From contig NC_081412.1 in NCBI RefSeq assembly GCF_030272615.1, forward strand, positions 668,673,852 through 668,737,851: a stretch of 64,000 bases of DNA, given 5' to 3'. Positions within the stretch are counted from its first letter, which is position 1; each line of letters starts with the position of its first letter. Positions 11,426-25,200 of the stretch are shown piece by piece. The position numbers and the translations under genes are program-made. The notes beneath the pieces were generated by a model. That model had not been told where the DNA came from, did not search any database, and worked only from the letters and a program-made list of their open reading frames with translations. This DNA is from Cryptomeria japonica. Taxonomy: Eukaryota; Streptophyta; Pinopsida; Cupressales; Cupressaceae.

Positions 11426-12394
11426 TGAAATTTAATTAATAATTTAAATTTATAAAATAATTATTTGAATTATTTATATCAAACTATAACTTAAAATATT
11501 ATTTTAAAATAAAACCATTATTAAACCAAACAACATTTATTTAATTTAAATTAACATAGTAATTGTTCAATGGATAATTATATACCTGAAAAAATAGCCT
11601 ATAAAATTGCCAAATAAATTCCTCTCAATTAGAAACTCAATAAATCCACTCCTATAACACAAAATCAATTTTAGACAATGGGATTGAAGATAAATAATTT
11701 TTGAAATTGATTAACCTAAAAATTTAATTTTTAGATAAACATTGAATAAATAAAAATTATAATTAGTACAAAACCAATTTATTAATAACCAGTTAGTCCT
11801 AAGTTTAAAGGAGTTATAAAATTGATGTATAATTAAAAATCTAAAATTTATATATAATATATACATTAAGACTAATCTAGTTATGAGTATAATATAAAAG
11901 ATGTATAATATTAAATATGTGAATATGTAGACCAAATTGTAAACCCTAACAAAGTCATTGGTGCTATTGAATGTGGGTTCTAGTTGTGGCTAGCTCTATC
12001 GGTTTTTCCCATTCTAAACTACTTTAGATCTTGAACTACAAACTGAGGGCTTTGGAGTTTTGCTCCAACATATGAGCCCCCTTCCTATGACCACCCTTTC
12101 TAAGGAAACAAAAATCATACCCCAACAAAGGGACTTATTTGAGAGGATGCCAGTATAAGGAAAACGTTTTTCAACCCGAAATGCAATTAAAATCTAAGGT
12201 CAGGTTAGCAAAGAAAGATTTTATGGTGCAACCCTATCAAGAATTGGCAAAAATGGATGAGGAAGGAATGAATGAAAAGACAAATGGCAAAGGAGAATAC
12301 CCGCATCCCTAATAATGGAAAGAAAAGAAGTATCTTCCAAGTAAGAGTTTATTATGGAAATTGAGCTTAAACGAGTTTAAACGACCAATAACTT
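11426..12394. other. AT-rich DNA, no feature recognised
   Basis: Up to about 11935 the sequence is strongly AT-rich; from there to 12394 it is more mixed. I see no gene. The last bases (from about 12369) are one half of a short duplication whose other half continues at 13856 beyond the solo LTR. Confidence 0.5.
12390..12394. repeat. Target-site duplication AACTT (left)
   Basis: Matches 13856-13860 on the other side of the solo LTR. Confidence 0.8.
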
Positions 12395-13855
12395 TGTATG
12401 CGGGAAAAGCGGTGCAATGAAACGAGAATTACGAAATCAATGACTTTTCCACACACCAATGGGACTTTTGGTGCAAGTTATGGAGTTGTATGGAATAGCT
12501 CAACTTCCCAAGGGGTGTTCCATTGTTCTCTATCTCACAAGACCCCTCAAGCCAATGTCTTTGCTCTCAGATCACTTAGCAAAGTGACTTAGGGATGACA
12601 ATCATGAGAATGAGGGATGTTTTTGATCAATTTATCATGAATGCAATCCTAATGTGCATGATATTAAAAGATGAACTAACTAACATGCATATGATGATAA
12701 GATGAAAGGATTAGTAACAAGACTATCCTAGCATATCATACTAGTGTACCATGATTATACAAATAAAGATGATTTGATTATTTCTATCAAAGAGGGGCTA
12801 AATGCTATATAAAAATGATTTATATGCTTAATAAAATGTCTAAAGTTTGATGCTAAAGACTTGGATGATTGAATGAGAAAATGAGGGCTCTATTTATAGG
12901 GAAAATAGGGCAATGGATGGTCAAAATTGAATAATCTTATCAAGGGCCAGGATTGAAAGTTATCAATCCATGTTTACAATTCTCACCAATGAAATGGTGA
13001 CAATTGTCAACATAAGACTGCTTGAGAGGATATGTAAGAAGCATTAAATGCTTGAGAAAACATGATGGTTACCCTAGGAAGTAAGGGTTAAGGTTAGGTT
13101 AGGGTTATCCATTGGACAAAGCTTTTACCCAAAGGATAAATTCTTGTGCAAGGGTTAAAGAAATAACCATGGTCAAAGCAATGAATGCTTGATGAGACCC
13201 TATGGTTAGATGAGGGTTGAGTTAAGCAAAAAGTCTCTAACCATGCCACAAGGGTTAGTTAACCATTAATGGTTTGGGAGACTTTGGGGACAAATTTGTA
13301 AGAGTCCTTCCAAATTTGGGGGAACTCAACAAGTTAGTTTGTTGAAGGCATAAAGGCTTTAATGCCTTTGGAAGACTTTACTCCAAATTTGAGAAGTGAC
13401 ATCCTCAAATTTAGGGAAAGGGGATAATTGGAGGGTTTAGGCTAATTGATTATGATTAGATAGGTTCTAGAAAGAGGGTTAGGAGGCAAGTGGAAGATGT
13501 AAAAGAATGCAAGTGGATGGAGGGTAATTTTAATTAAAATAAATTGCTTTATTTCAACAAAATACATGCAAGTGGAGAATTCAGATAAATTAGATTTATT
13601 TATTTAAAGTGAATAATTTAATTAAATGTAAATTTAATTAAAAGGAGAGACAAGAGGTTTAATTAAATAAAATGATTTATTCAATTAAATGACATGAAAG
13701 GCTTAATTGAATTTAAATAAATAAATTGAATAATTTATTTAATTAAATAAAAGAATGTGGATGATTTAATTAAATTAAATTTAACTAAATAGAGAAATGA
13801 GAATAAAATGAACATTAAATATTCATTTAGAAATGTGGTCATTTTTATGTCTACA
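12395..13855 (-). mobile_element. Solo LTR (family X, copy 2)
   Basis: It runs from TGTATGCGGG to TTATGTCTACA and aligns with the LTR at 1880-3293 along its length, including the TATA box at 12890-12899 and the double inverted repeat at 12984-13010. It is flanked by a perfect five-base duplication, AACTT, at 12390-12394 and 13856-13860. No internal region, primer-binding site or second LTR is adjacent. A second copy of the host sequence at about 13986-14035 shows the uninterrupted site: GACCAATAACTTCACTTTTA. Confidence 0.88.
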
Positions 13856-13860
13856 AACTT
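13856..13860. repeat. Target-site duplication AACTT (right)
   Basis: Matches 12390-12394 on the other side of the solo LTR. Confidence 0.8.
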
Positions 13861-15216
13861 CACTTTTAGTTAGTTAATTTAATTTCATTGACACTCATAT
13901 ATACATCAAATTAAATATTTTTGATCTTTGATCGAATTTAAATAATTAGTGACTGCAATTAATTTAAGTTATTTAATTTATTATAAAAATCGAGTTTAAA
14001 TGACCAATAACTTCACTTTTAGTTATTTATTTTTATTGACACTACATCAAAATAAATATTTTTATTTTTTATGAACAAATGTCCTGTAAATTTGAAATGA
14101 AGAACTCAAACAAAAATACTATCATTTTCATTTACTTGGTCCTAGTAACTGGCATTTATTTCCGCACCGCCTTCCGCACCGCCATATTGCGTAATACAAT
14201 TTTAATACAATTTTAATGGTATTTAGTATTCAGTGTTGTTTGAAAATAATTGTGATAAAATATACTTCCTATATGTAAGGGTAGTAAGTACGCATTAAAA
14301 ACTAATTAAATAATTAAATTAATTTAAATAAAAGAGTTGACGTTAAAAATAAAAATATTAAATTAAATAAATTTAATGTAATATCTAATTAATTTTTGAA
14401 ACTTAAAAATCATTTTTCAGGTTCATTGTGATTTAAAAATCTATAAAAATAATCTCCGTGAGTATGGAAATGACCTAATGTGCAGATCTGGTTGTAGATC
14501 TGCATGAACAAACAAAAAAAAATTGACTCCCCAAATTCACATCCCAATCTTCTAATAACTAAATTTTGACAAGGAAAAGTAATGTTCACAACCTTTCTAC
14601 TAAATTGCAAAATTTGTGTTCTCAAACAAACCCCTGGTTTGATTGATTTGACAGCTTTGAACCAAAGAAATCAAAGATTGTGGGCAGCAAGCAAATGTGC
14701 AACAGGTCTAAGGTGATGTATGTTGATGTAATATTTTAATAATGTTGTTACGATAAATGATACACTTTAATGATCCTTAGTTGTCCTTGATGATTTCAAA
14801 ATGAGTGCAAATGTATGCTAGGTCAGTTCACAACAGCTAGTGAAAAAAGGTCGGTAAGATTTATTTTGAATATGAATTTTACAAGTCTAGTATTCTAATC
14901 CATAACTATAAAATAATGACTCAAGTAAAGTCCAGAACCACAAATTTGATCAAGATGACCAATATCTTATACTGAGTGATAATGAAAACGAGATGTATCA
15001 AAGACAATTTAATCAAAACAAACCCAAAACATTAAAAAAGACACAAGTATATAATACTTTCACCATTAAAAATTAAAATCTGAAAAATTAATGCCAACAA
15101 GCTCATACAGTCTAGCATCAACTCGACTTTTTCAACATAATTTATAGTACAGTAAAAAAAATGCCCGCATCTACAACAAAGCAACATATAGATACTCAAA
15201 ATGAGTCAAACGAGCT
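13861..15216. other. AT-rich intergenic DNA
   Basis: Apart from the local duplication near 13861-14060 (two versions of a segment containing CACTTTTAGTTA and ATTGACACT), I see no repeat family or gene. The minus-strand frame at 14625-14410 (71 codons) has no recognisable domain. Confidence 0.45.
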
Positions 15217-15390
15217 TCTGTCATTGTCGAATCGATCGTCATGCCAACCTTGCCCACACTGAAGTCCTGTCTTGTTTCGTGGGATGAAATTCGCTGTTAT
15301 ATTGTAGTCAACCCGATCCATGTAATCCAATGATACAATGAACCAAGGCCGAGCCAAAAACACTATTGTCTATTCGGGAATCAGAAAGCA
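15217..15390 (-). other. Unexplained short open frame downstream of the Elongin-C gene
   Basis: Read leftward from about 15390, the frame has 57 codons between stops. Its end is protein-like: DYNITANFIPRNKTG, then QCGQGWHDDRF and SSFDSF before TGA. There is no ATG at its upstream end, so it would have to be an exon. It lies about 800 bases past the Elongin-C stop on the same strand. It may be the last exon of another gene, part of a long 3' UTR, or chance. Confidence 0.2.
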
Positions 15391-16162
15391 ACGTTGAATA
15401 TACCTTTTTTCAATTTATGATTCTATTGAAAATTATAAAACAACTGTATTCTGATTTTCAATTTGATTGATAATTACAGAAAACATATAGTCAAAGGCGC
15501 ATTTTGATCCCTCAATAGACATTGCCGCCAAAAAATCTCCTTTAATTTTTTGGGCAGGGTTGCCCTGTTCCTTCAAAATAAATAGGAGAGGCTCAAGCAA
15601 ACAATTAAAAATGTTCAAGCAGAAAATTCAAGAAATAAACAAGAAAATGAACAGCTTATATAATGATTTTCAAACAACCATCAAGCTCATCAATCGCCCA
15701 CTGAGTACAAGGAAAAAATTATGACTTCCTCACCAAAATGGCATTGCCTACGAGTTATTTAACACAGGTAATCAAGAATATGATGTTAGAAAAGGAAATT
15801 ACTGACCAATCTAGAAATAAAATACAGAACTTGACATATAAAAATCCCAAGCCAAGTAAGAAAAATCAACTCCAGAAATTACAAACTGTTATTTCATTGA
15901 TCCACTGGAGTGTCCGTGAGATCCAATAAATTATAAGTTAAAGAGTTAAAACAAACCATGAACAAGTTAGCTCAACTGCACACGTGACGAACAATATGGT
16001 TTTGTAAACAAGTACTTTAAACTCATGGAATCTCAGTACGGAATCTGGGTTACATCCCTGAATCCAACTATTCTTGTGTTCAGATAATACATACATTTAA
16101 TTCTTCAATACCATCAATCCAATCTTTCCCAATAAGCTACAATTATCTGCAGCACACACTAA

Positions 16163-16241
16163 TCAAGTATGAAGGTAGTTCGCTGCCATCATCAACTCCA
16201 AAGTAATTTCGGGTTCTATATGGAATTCAGTTTCCTTCCCA
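16163..16241 (-). CDS. ELOC: Elongin-C exon 3 (C-terminus)
   Basis: The acceptor is TTTGTGACAG before 16241. The exon encodes the end of the protein, GKETEFHIEPEITLELMMA then NYLHT, and stops with TGA at 16165-16163. The C-terminal helix (LELMMAANYL) is the family's receptor-contacting end. Confidence 0.92.
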
Positions 16242-19200
16242 CTGTCACAAATTGAAAAAAAACATATGTTAACAAACTTGCAATAAGAGCAAACCACAAA
16301 ATCTTAAGTTAGCTGATGGAAAGCATTGATATATTTTCTGCCAAAAGTTTGAGGTCATATACTACGTCAAATTTCAAAAATATAGATGCACCGTATAACT
16401 AAAAGCCAAACCGAATTTGTCCAAGCATTTTACTGTTTAGTGCTTAAGAACTTCCATAAAAGAAAGTATGCATCATTGTAGCATCCATTTACAGGGCATG
16501 ACAAAACTGTAAAGGTAATTCCCTTACTCAGGTTTTAAAACATAGATAAGGAAAAAATAATATTATATTTGTATAAATAAAGAAAATTTTGATTTCGTTA
16601 TTTCATTGTTATGACATTCTATCATGATTCAACTGTATAATTTTTTAGTCAAACTCATTAATCTCTTATTTGTTATTTCGCATCAAATATAATGCATAAA
16701 GATAAGAAATAAATATTGTACATTAATAAAATCCAATTGTAACAAAAGGGAATTTTAAAAACAATTATTTTACTTCTATTTCAGAATTTATGTAAAAAAC
16801 TTATGATTGGTATTACAATAGTAAGCAACTAAACAAGCACTACCGTGATAAAAAACTACTTGCTATTTTAGGGTTGACCCAATGTTCTATACCAAATCAT
16901 CATTAGAATAACACTCATCAGTGTTTACAATTTTCATTAAAAATTTAATCAATTCAAAGTTAAACTTAAAAAGATTCAATATCCTAGCCTGAACCATAAA
17001 CTAAAATTTATAAATTTTCTCGTGCTTTTATTTTTCTTTTAAGTGTAGAAATGAGCCAATTAAAGCAACGCATAACAAAATTAAGAGCCCCTATTTGGAA
17101 AACATATGAACATACTGGTGGTGGATATTTGAGGTTAATTACATGTATTGGATTGTAATACTACTATGAACTATTATTAAACAGGGAATGCGGGAAATCA
17201 CAAAAGCTATTTAGACACTGTAGAGATGTCATAGTCAAATTGGCATTGAATATGACTGACAGAGAAAACCACACTTAAAGCAGGCAACACAATAGCTAAT
17301 GCAAAAGGATAAAATGAAATGCTTTTAAGACGTGAGACAGATAAAGAAATATGGTGGATGATTAAGCAATAAAGGGGAAAGGACACAAATCTCGCCACAG
17401 TACACAAAGGGAGATATTCAATTTTGAGTTTTAGCACAAAAGACACCTGTAAGTTTATTACATAAAGTGATTACTATGGCATAGGTTGGAGGTTGGTGCA
17501 ATGCCCCACAATGGCACCCTTGTAGACCTAGACATATTTAAGATGACACATGCAAAATTTGGATCTCTTTAGTACTGTGTAATCAGACATAATCTGGGTT
17601 GAGCAAAAAATTCACGAATCAAAAGTGACATTGATTGGCAACATGTTCGACCTTATTATTAGAAAAATGAATATTAAATATTAGCTTATCAAACTATTAT
17701 AATAAAAACACAAATAGGTAGGGGTTCATCCCATAGTGTCATGATTAAGTTGTGACATTGTTGATGTTGTCACCAAGGTTCAAATCTCCGCTGGGCTGTT
17801 GTGATCATGGGCTATGTGCCCTCGCCAATCCATTGTGCCCGGAGGTTTAAACCTTCGCGTTGATGCTGCAAGCATTTATGCCAAGAGACTTAGTGCTGAC
17901 TGTTCTTCAGACCCTTTCTGGGCTAGTGTGCTTGTAGGCTTTGTGTCCTTGCTGGACTATTATGCTTGCAGTTCTGGACTATTCATGTTGATGCTGTGTG
18001 TTTATGCTGGGGATGAGGTCCCCTGTTTGTGGCCTCACCTGCTTGGGCTAGGCTAAAAATCCCATGCTTACTGACTAAAAAAGAAAACAGAAATATGTAG
18101 GTAAAACTTACAAATAGATGCCCGAAAATATTTTGATAAATAGAACAAAAAAATCATCTAATCAAAAGTGGAAATAATTTACAGGTGAAACCAGAAAAGA
18201 AATATTCACAATTAAGAATTGGCTTGTCACTGAATTTCTTTTGATATAATGCATGTAATAAAACTACCTTTTGAATGTTGTTTATAATTTGCTTAGAATA
18301 AGAAAACTATATCATTTATTTTTGCAATTCAAAGGCTTAAAATCCAAAAAAAAACATAATGAACGGGCTAAAGATACCAACCTGGCAAATTGCAATGACC
18401 AATAAAAGTACTGACAAACTTTTTCCAGAACTGGAGTACTTATTTCTGGAAACCTCACTTCTCCAAGTGTTGTCTCTGTAAAACCCCCTGCTTGCAGGAA
18501 AATTGAAAAATATGGTCTTGATCAAAGTTGGAAACTAAATCAAAATGACAGATCATTGGAAAAATTTAGAGACCCATGTGCTGCATAAAACTTAAAACGC
18601 AATACAAAAAGTAAACCATGATAAGAGTTAAAAAAAACTTATGTCAATTTGGATGGGTGCCTAATTTTTGGATTTTAAATCTTATAATTGACAAGTTTAC
18701 CATATTTGTTATAGAGAACAAAGAAATTGGTCAAAATTTAACCACAAAAAGCAAAGCGTGACATTGAATTTTGAGTTTTCGCACAAAAGACACCACCAAA
18801 CTGAAACTGTAAGTTTGTTGCATAAAGTGATTACTATGGCATAGGTTGGAGGTTGGTGCAGTGCCCCACAATGGCACCCTTTTGTAGGTCTAGACATATT
18901 TATGATGCTACATGATAAGTTGATCTGTTTAATTTGGTACTTGATAATTATTTCTTCATTTTACATGAAGACGTCATAATCCTATCCAACTCGTGCAGAT
19001 CACAGGGGTCTATCAAAACCAAGTACAGTTAAGTGGGGTGCATCATTCCATAAGAAGGTAATTGTGTCAACCCAATAATGAGGTGGCTTTGGTGATAAAA
19101 GCATATGTAATGTCCCCTTTCTGTATTTTTTGAATATATGGATTTTTTGCATTTTCTTGAATGATTACAAACTAAAATAACAAGAGATGCAAACAGCTAC

Positions 19201-22200
19201 AGTAATAATCACAACCGGTTCTCCTCCTCCCATCAAAATATACAGATTTGTCAATTTGAACTTCCACTATATACCAGAAACAAACTGGAAATTGATCAAT
19301 GAACAATATGCAATACTGATCTAATAATATTCTGATATGGACTGCACGATATTAAGATTGCCATTCTTATTCAGCAATTCTGAGAATACAATGACATGCC
19401 TTACAAATACCTCTTAGTACCCAGATAGCAGTCACTGGCAATGGCTGGTATATACTGATTGCCCCTCCAAAATGTGTGCAGGTCTGCAGCGAATCCCCTA
19501 GCAGTCCTCCATTATTGTGCAATGAAATCATACGGTGGTGATTACGGCTTGTGTAGCTGCAGGATCAGCTTCAAAGTCTCCTCTAACAGCTGCGCTCACT
19601 AAAATATATTAGTTGCCCTTCTTATTATGTAGGTATGCTGTGATTTCCCTAGTGAATGTGAGGAATGCCACGGATCGTCAAAGGATTGGTCCAAATCACC
19701 AAATTAACAATGAATAATGGTGCTCCTTCAAATTTGCTTGCAAATCTTGATCACTCAACCTGAAAGTATGCAAAAAGTCTCCAAATCAGCTCATCATGCA
19801 ACCCCCAAGTGGAATTGCCAATGCTAGAGACGGGTTTTCATCCTCACCTCCAAAGTACAGATCCAAGAGGGTTTTTATCCTCCAAGATCTCTAAAAAACA
19901 GATGAGGGTTTTTATCCTTCGATGCAAATTCTGACACAAAACTCCAAAATGAAAAATGCCAATTGAAATTGTGTTACCAAATGAAGCAAAACCAAATAAA
20001 TTCAAGCGCCACCTTTTTAAACCTTTCCAAAACACTTTTCCTTCCAAAGTAGTTAATAATACTTTTTATAAATTAAGTGTTTAAAAATACTTTTATAAAT
20101 TAATTATAATAATATTATTAAGTTGCCCCTTAAATACATAATTGTCAGACCCAACATAAAATAACATTATTATTTCTTTAGCTTTGGAAAGGGAACATGA
20201 CAATCCACCCTTCTCAAAATTGCTTGCCCTCAAGCAATTGCAAATCCTAATGCTCAAGTATCACCAGACCAATACATTGAATTATATTGTAGTGTCCATA
20301 AAGTCTAGATCATGTGCTTGTCAAGTGAAACAACTTCCATCAAAAAACACTATAAGTCTACCATCTCTATTATCCATAACATTGTTAAACTATCCATATT
20401 TCTTCAAAGATCACTTTGACCATATGAGGAGAAATAATAGAGTAGGCATAATTTGCAACAATATAACTGCAAACCTTTGGGATGCCCATGATGAGATGCA
20501 TGATTGTACCTTCCCACATTTGACTTGGATTAAACAAGCGATGCCACCAATTGAAATATGTTCTTTGGAACGATTACAAATAATGCCTTATTCCCAAAGG
20601 GAAACTCATCATTGTGTTTTTTTTGCACCACTTGACAACTCCTATGTGATGAAGAATCCAGAACACTTATTTGAGCTGCATAACTAATGCCTTGAGTTTC
20701 AATGGGTCCTACAATGATGTTGTAGGCTGTATGCTTCAAGATTTAGTGAAAATAAAATTGTATATAGGATAGGAACAAGTTACAACAGCCACAAATCACA
20801 TGAAATATCGACCAAATCAATATTATAGCGGCTGAAATGATTGTTCCCATCAGCTGAAACCTTCTAACAACATCATCAGGCAATGGATCTCCCTCAAAAT
20901 GTACAAACTTGCAGCTGTTCATGACCAATAACAGCGATTCCAAGTCTGATATTTTCAAAACCAGTAACGTAGCAATGGAACAGCAGCTGCAAAACTAAAA
21001 ATTCCTAGCAAACATAAAAATTTTGAGCGATGTAGACGCTGCAAACAGCCATGCAAGGAATGAAAATACTCCATTAGTAGTCACAAACTGAAAAAACCCT
21101 CCTTCCGGTGACTAAAAACACCTGCAACATCATTTGTACGAGGGCAAATGAAGCAATGTGGTGGCCGATAATGGTGGTGACAGCAGCATCAAGGCTGGAA
21201 AGTATATTCATAACTGTCCTGAGTGTGTTTTCTCTATCAATTGATGGTAGAATGCTATCACCAATTAGTCCCTTCCTACCTTTTTGGTGATCCTTTGCAC
21301 AGCTACCCAAATTTGAGGTTACTCAATGTTAATGCTGCATTACTCTAATATTCATGTGAAACTCTCCTTGAGATCTTCTCGTGGTGCTTCCAACTTCCTC
21401 AATAGGAAGGATACATCCAACACAATTCTCCCTTAACTCTTTATGGTTACCTCTACTCAATGGCAATCTGGGAAGTGTGACACCAAGCAACACGCAAGGC
21501 TATTCAAAAGTAGACCAAATATCATCGTGTGAATATATCGACCTATAATGTAATCATGGTTTCATGCTCCATGCCCTTAACCATGACAACTTTTGGAGCT
21601 CCCTCTTCAATGCCATGAAGTACTACCTCTTCCCAGCCGATTTGAATTTTAGATCCTAGTTTGATAGTTGAAGGTGAACTCTCCAAGTGAAAACAAGCAT
21701 TGCACACCCAAAATCATGGCCATTTCCCCTAATCCCACAACATAGAAATCATAATGCATTTCATGCATTCCCAAGGTAATGTTGAGCTGCTTTATTATCT
21801 AAGTGTACAAAATGGTGAAGCCATCCACAACTATGACATTAAATCCCTCAAAAACTTTTGTGTCAAGTCCTCTCCTAGAGACCAAAACCTCATCTATGAA
21901 ATTATGAATGGCTCCACTATCAATTAACACTATAATCCTTTGCCGAAGCAATTTACCACTAACTCTGAAAGGATGATACTTAGGTGCACTTGAAAGTGAG
22001 GCAAGAGTGCCTCTTGAAATCTCCTAAGTCCTCTTCTTGGGTTTCCCTATGCTCTATCTCTTCAATTTTGGGTTCAAGATCCTCTACTTTTGGATCTTCC
22101 TCTGGAACCATTTCAATGGAGGGTCCCTATCCTACCAAAACATAAATGTTCAAGCTCCAATGGCTCCTTGCAAGAGAAACACAATTTCTTCCTCCTATGC

Positions 22201-25200
22201 TCATTTTTTATATCTTCTTTGTTGAAAACTTTTTGGCATGTCTTTTGTACAAGGAACTTCCTTCAACGATACTTTCTTTTGCAATGCTTGAGATGGTTCC
22301 TTATGCTAAAATTTGTTTTTAGCAACTGAAGTCTCCAAGTTCAATGCTCTTTTGATGGCCTCCTATAAGGAAGCTAGATCAAAATCCTTTAAAAAACCCT
22401 TAAGAGGTTTAGTTAGTCCTCCAATAAATAACACAAGAAGTCTCCTTTCTATCACATTCAGTACCATCACAAACAATCTCTGAAATTCAACCGAATAATT
22501 TTCCACAAGTCTTCTAAGAGGGTGATGGTGGCACTGTGCCCTTATGTAACCATACCATGGTAGCACCACCCATGAGATACACCCTCCAAATGAAGGATAG
22601 CAAACATAATTGTCTCCTCTTCATACATAGGTTTTAATGAAAAGCATGTGTCCATCTTCTACAACCAAGCCCTAGCTAAAGATTTGTCTGACCCATCATA
22701 CGTAGATATGGTAATCTTATCCAATCAATGTTTTATATTTTTTTGGAGCTGATCATAATGATATCTCCTTCCTCTATTTTATGCCCATTCTTTGTCCGTG
22801 AATCAAAGAACTCACCAACGGATACGTCATTTTGGATTGCTTGACTTAGACAATTAATTCTTCATGATATTGTGCCATATCATCTTCCATCCGAGTTGAA
22901 ATTGTTGATCCTCCTCCAATGGATCTTCTTCTTTTTGTAGAAAATTTGTCCAGAAAGTCTTAGCAGGAGGGTTGATTGAAACCCTATCATTAGCTGAATT
23001 ACTTCCTTCTGTAGAGTTCTAGATTGGCCTAGATGTACTCAAATAGTGATTCAACTCCCTCAAGGTTTGGGCTATATCTGACATATACTCCCTCATGGAA
23101 ATTTGGATCTCCCTGCTGATTCCCTATTACTTTAATAATTTAATTGATAATTTCCTAGAAGTTTGTTTCCTCACTCCTATCTCAGCCAACCATACTTTTC
23201 TCATTTCTTTTCTCTCTAATAATATATGAATTCTCTATCACTTCGGTGAATCAAACTATATCTGCATCAAAAGATTAATTCTTCCCCCAAACAGACTAGC
23301 AAGATCAATGCTTTGATACCAATGTAATGTCCACTCTCTGTATTTTTCAAATACATGGATTTTTTCTTGAATGTTTAAAACTAAAATAACATGAAATGCA
23401 AATAGCTAGTAACAATATAGCAAGTTGGTTTTGCTCAAATCATGATATGCAGATTTTTCAATTTGAACTTCAACTAAATACTAGAAGCAAACTAGAAATT
23501 GATTAATGAACGATATGTAATGCTGATATACTAATACAGGTAATACTCCGATATGGACTACACAATAGTAAATTATTTAATCTTATTCGGCAATTCTGAG
23601 AATACAATGGCATGCCTTACAAATACCTCTTGGTACCTAAAACCACTATTGAACAAAGATCGGTGTGTAGGCTGCAATGACAGTTGTTGCAAATTTATAT
23701 TATTGAAAATCTCAGTTAGATTTTGAAATGTCGCTTACAAAAGCATTCAAACAACAATCACAGAAAATGCTCATACTGCTGTAATGACCCTTCAAAAATC
23801 ACAAATAACGATCACAGAAACATGCTCCAATAAATATATTTTAATTTCTGCTGACAACATACTTTCAAATGAAAAACTAATGAACTGATACAACTTACTG
23901 GATATTCTAGTATTTGAACTGCACACTACTGAAGGTCCTAATGACACAATATAACTCGTACTGCAGGTTGAAGGTTTTCATCCTCACCATGATTAATATC
24001 CATGCCTAAAAGGTTTTGTCTCCAAAGTACAAATGCTAAAACACCATATTCAACCTAGACAAGAAAATGGTTTGTTTGCAATATCCAGAATATGATCTCC
24101 TTTCTTCTTTCCCACCAGTCCTGTATAATCTTCAATTTTGGAGATCCTAAATTAATGGCAATCAGTTCCACAATTTGTGGTGTCTAAGTGACAATGAAAT
24201 CCCCATCATTCATTAGCAGCTAACTGATAAATCAATCCCTCAAATTAAGGCAGTCAACTGGATAGTTAATTGACAAGTGTGAGACAGTCTCAGTTTCTTA
24301 TTCCCTATAGTGTCCCCATTTTCAGGTTCTCTAGCAGTGCAGTTGTTGCTGACGTTCTGGGTTTGTGTCAGTTTGATCGGAGGAGTATTTCAATGTCGCC
24401 GATGAACTCAGATCGTCCAATGGAGTTGTGTAACACTTTATAGAGGGATTTTGAACAAACTGTCCATACCATAGTTTTAAAACTCGTGGACTCGCCACAG
24501 ACTCGTGAGTCCATGGGAGCCACGAGTCGACTCGACGAGTCGACTCGCCGAGTCCTGGCGAGTCCATCTGAAAGACTCGCAAGTCTTTTGCAAGGACTCG
24601 CGCGAGTCTTTTGCACGGACTCGTGAGTCTTTCAGATGGACTCGCGCGACCCAGAAAAAACGTCATGCAAGCTTTAAAAGTGAGTTTTTTTTGTTTTTTT
24701 TTGCCTTCATTTGGCATAATTGAGGGAGTGAAATATCTCATGAAGGGTTTTTTGCCAATAGAAAAATAACACCCGACGCCTATATAAAATAATAAAAGTA
24801 TTTTTGGCCTCGCGGGGCGCTGCCCCTCGACCCCGCCCTGTATCGCGACAGCGAGCGCGCAAGGGGCGCTGCCCCTTGACCCCAACTTGGGGGTGCTGCC
24901 CCCAAACCCCCATCAAAAAATATAAGGGGAAACTGCGCTGATGGAAGTAGTGAAAATTTAACCTCCGAGTTTGATTAGGCTCCATATAACAACATAATTA
25001 GCATTGAAGAAATCTGGGTATTTAGATTTAGTATTTCAAATTCATATACAAAGTGTTGTGTTGAGTGACTTTGGACACTTCATATCTTCAAAGAACTATG
25101 ATGTTTGCGCTCTTTTGAGACAAATTCAAAAAAGATTCTCATGAATGGTAGTAATTTAATGCCTAAGGCCCTATTTATTTGCAACATCTTGCAATAAAAA

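Larger units (their letters stand above)
19106..24310 (-). mobile_element. Degraded Ty3/gypsy-like element in Elongin-C intron 1
   Basis: Two diverged direct repeats bracket about 3.1 kb. The left LTR is at 19106-20202 and the right at 23323 to about 24310. A polypurine tract lies at 20203-20218 (minus strand TTTTGAGAAGGGTGGAT) and a primer-binding site at 23304-23322 (minus strand TTGGTATCAAAGCATTGAT, methionine-initiator type), which sets the direction leftward. The interior holds decayed gag and protease; no reverse transcriptase or integrase is visible. LTR homology is clear for about 500 bases and then breaks down, so the right end is uncertain. Orientation is the same as the host gene. 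Confidence 0.8.

Noticed and set aside
2570-13110. Telomere-like strings GGTTAAGGTTAGGTTAGG at about 2578 and 13086
   Set aside because: They are part of the family X LTR in both copies, are only three imperfect units long, and are degenerate in the third copy.
20184-20687. Plus-strand frame of 167 codons in the intronic gypsy element
   Set aside because: It begins with TTG, overlaps the LTR end and polypurine tract, is antisense to gag and protease, and shows no recognisable domain. An antisense extra frame is possible but unsupported.
24331-24985. Overlapping minus-strand frames (184, 92 and 82 codons)
   Set aside because: They read through the GACTCG cluster and GC-rich hairpins in all frames because GC-rich repeats lack stops; no protein family is evident.
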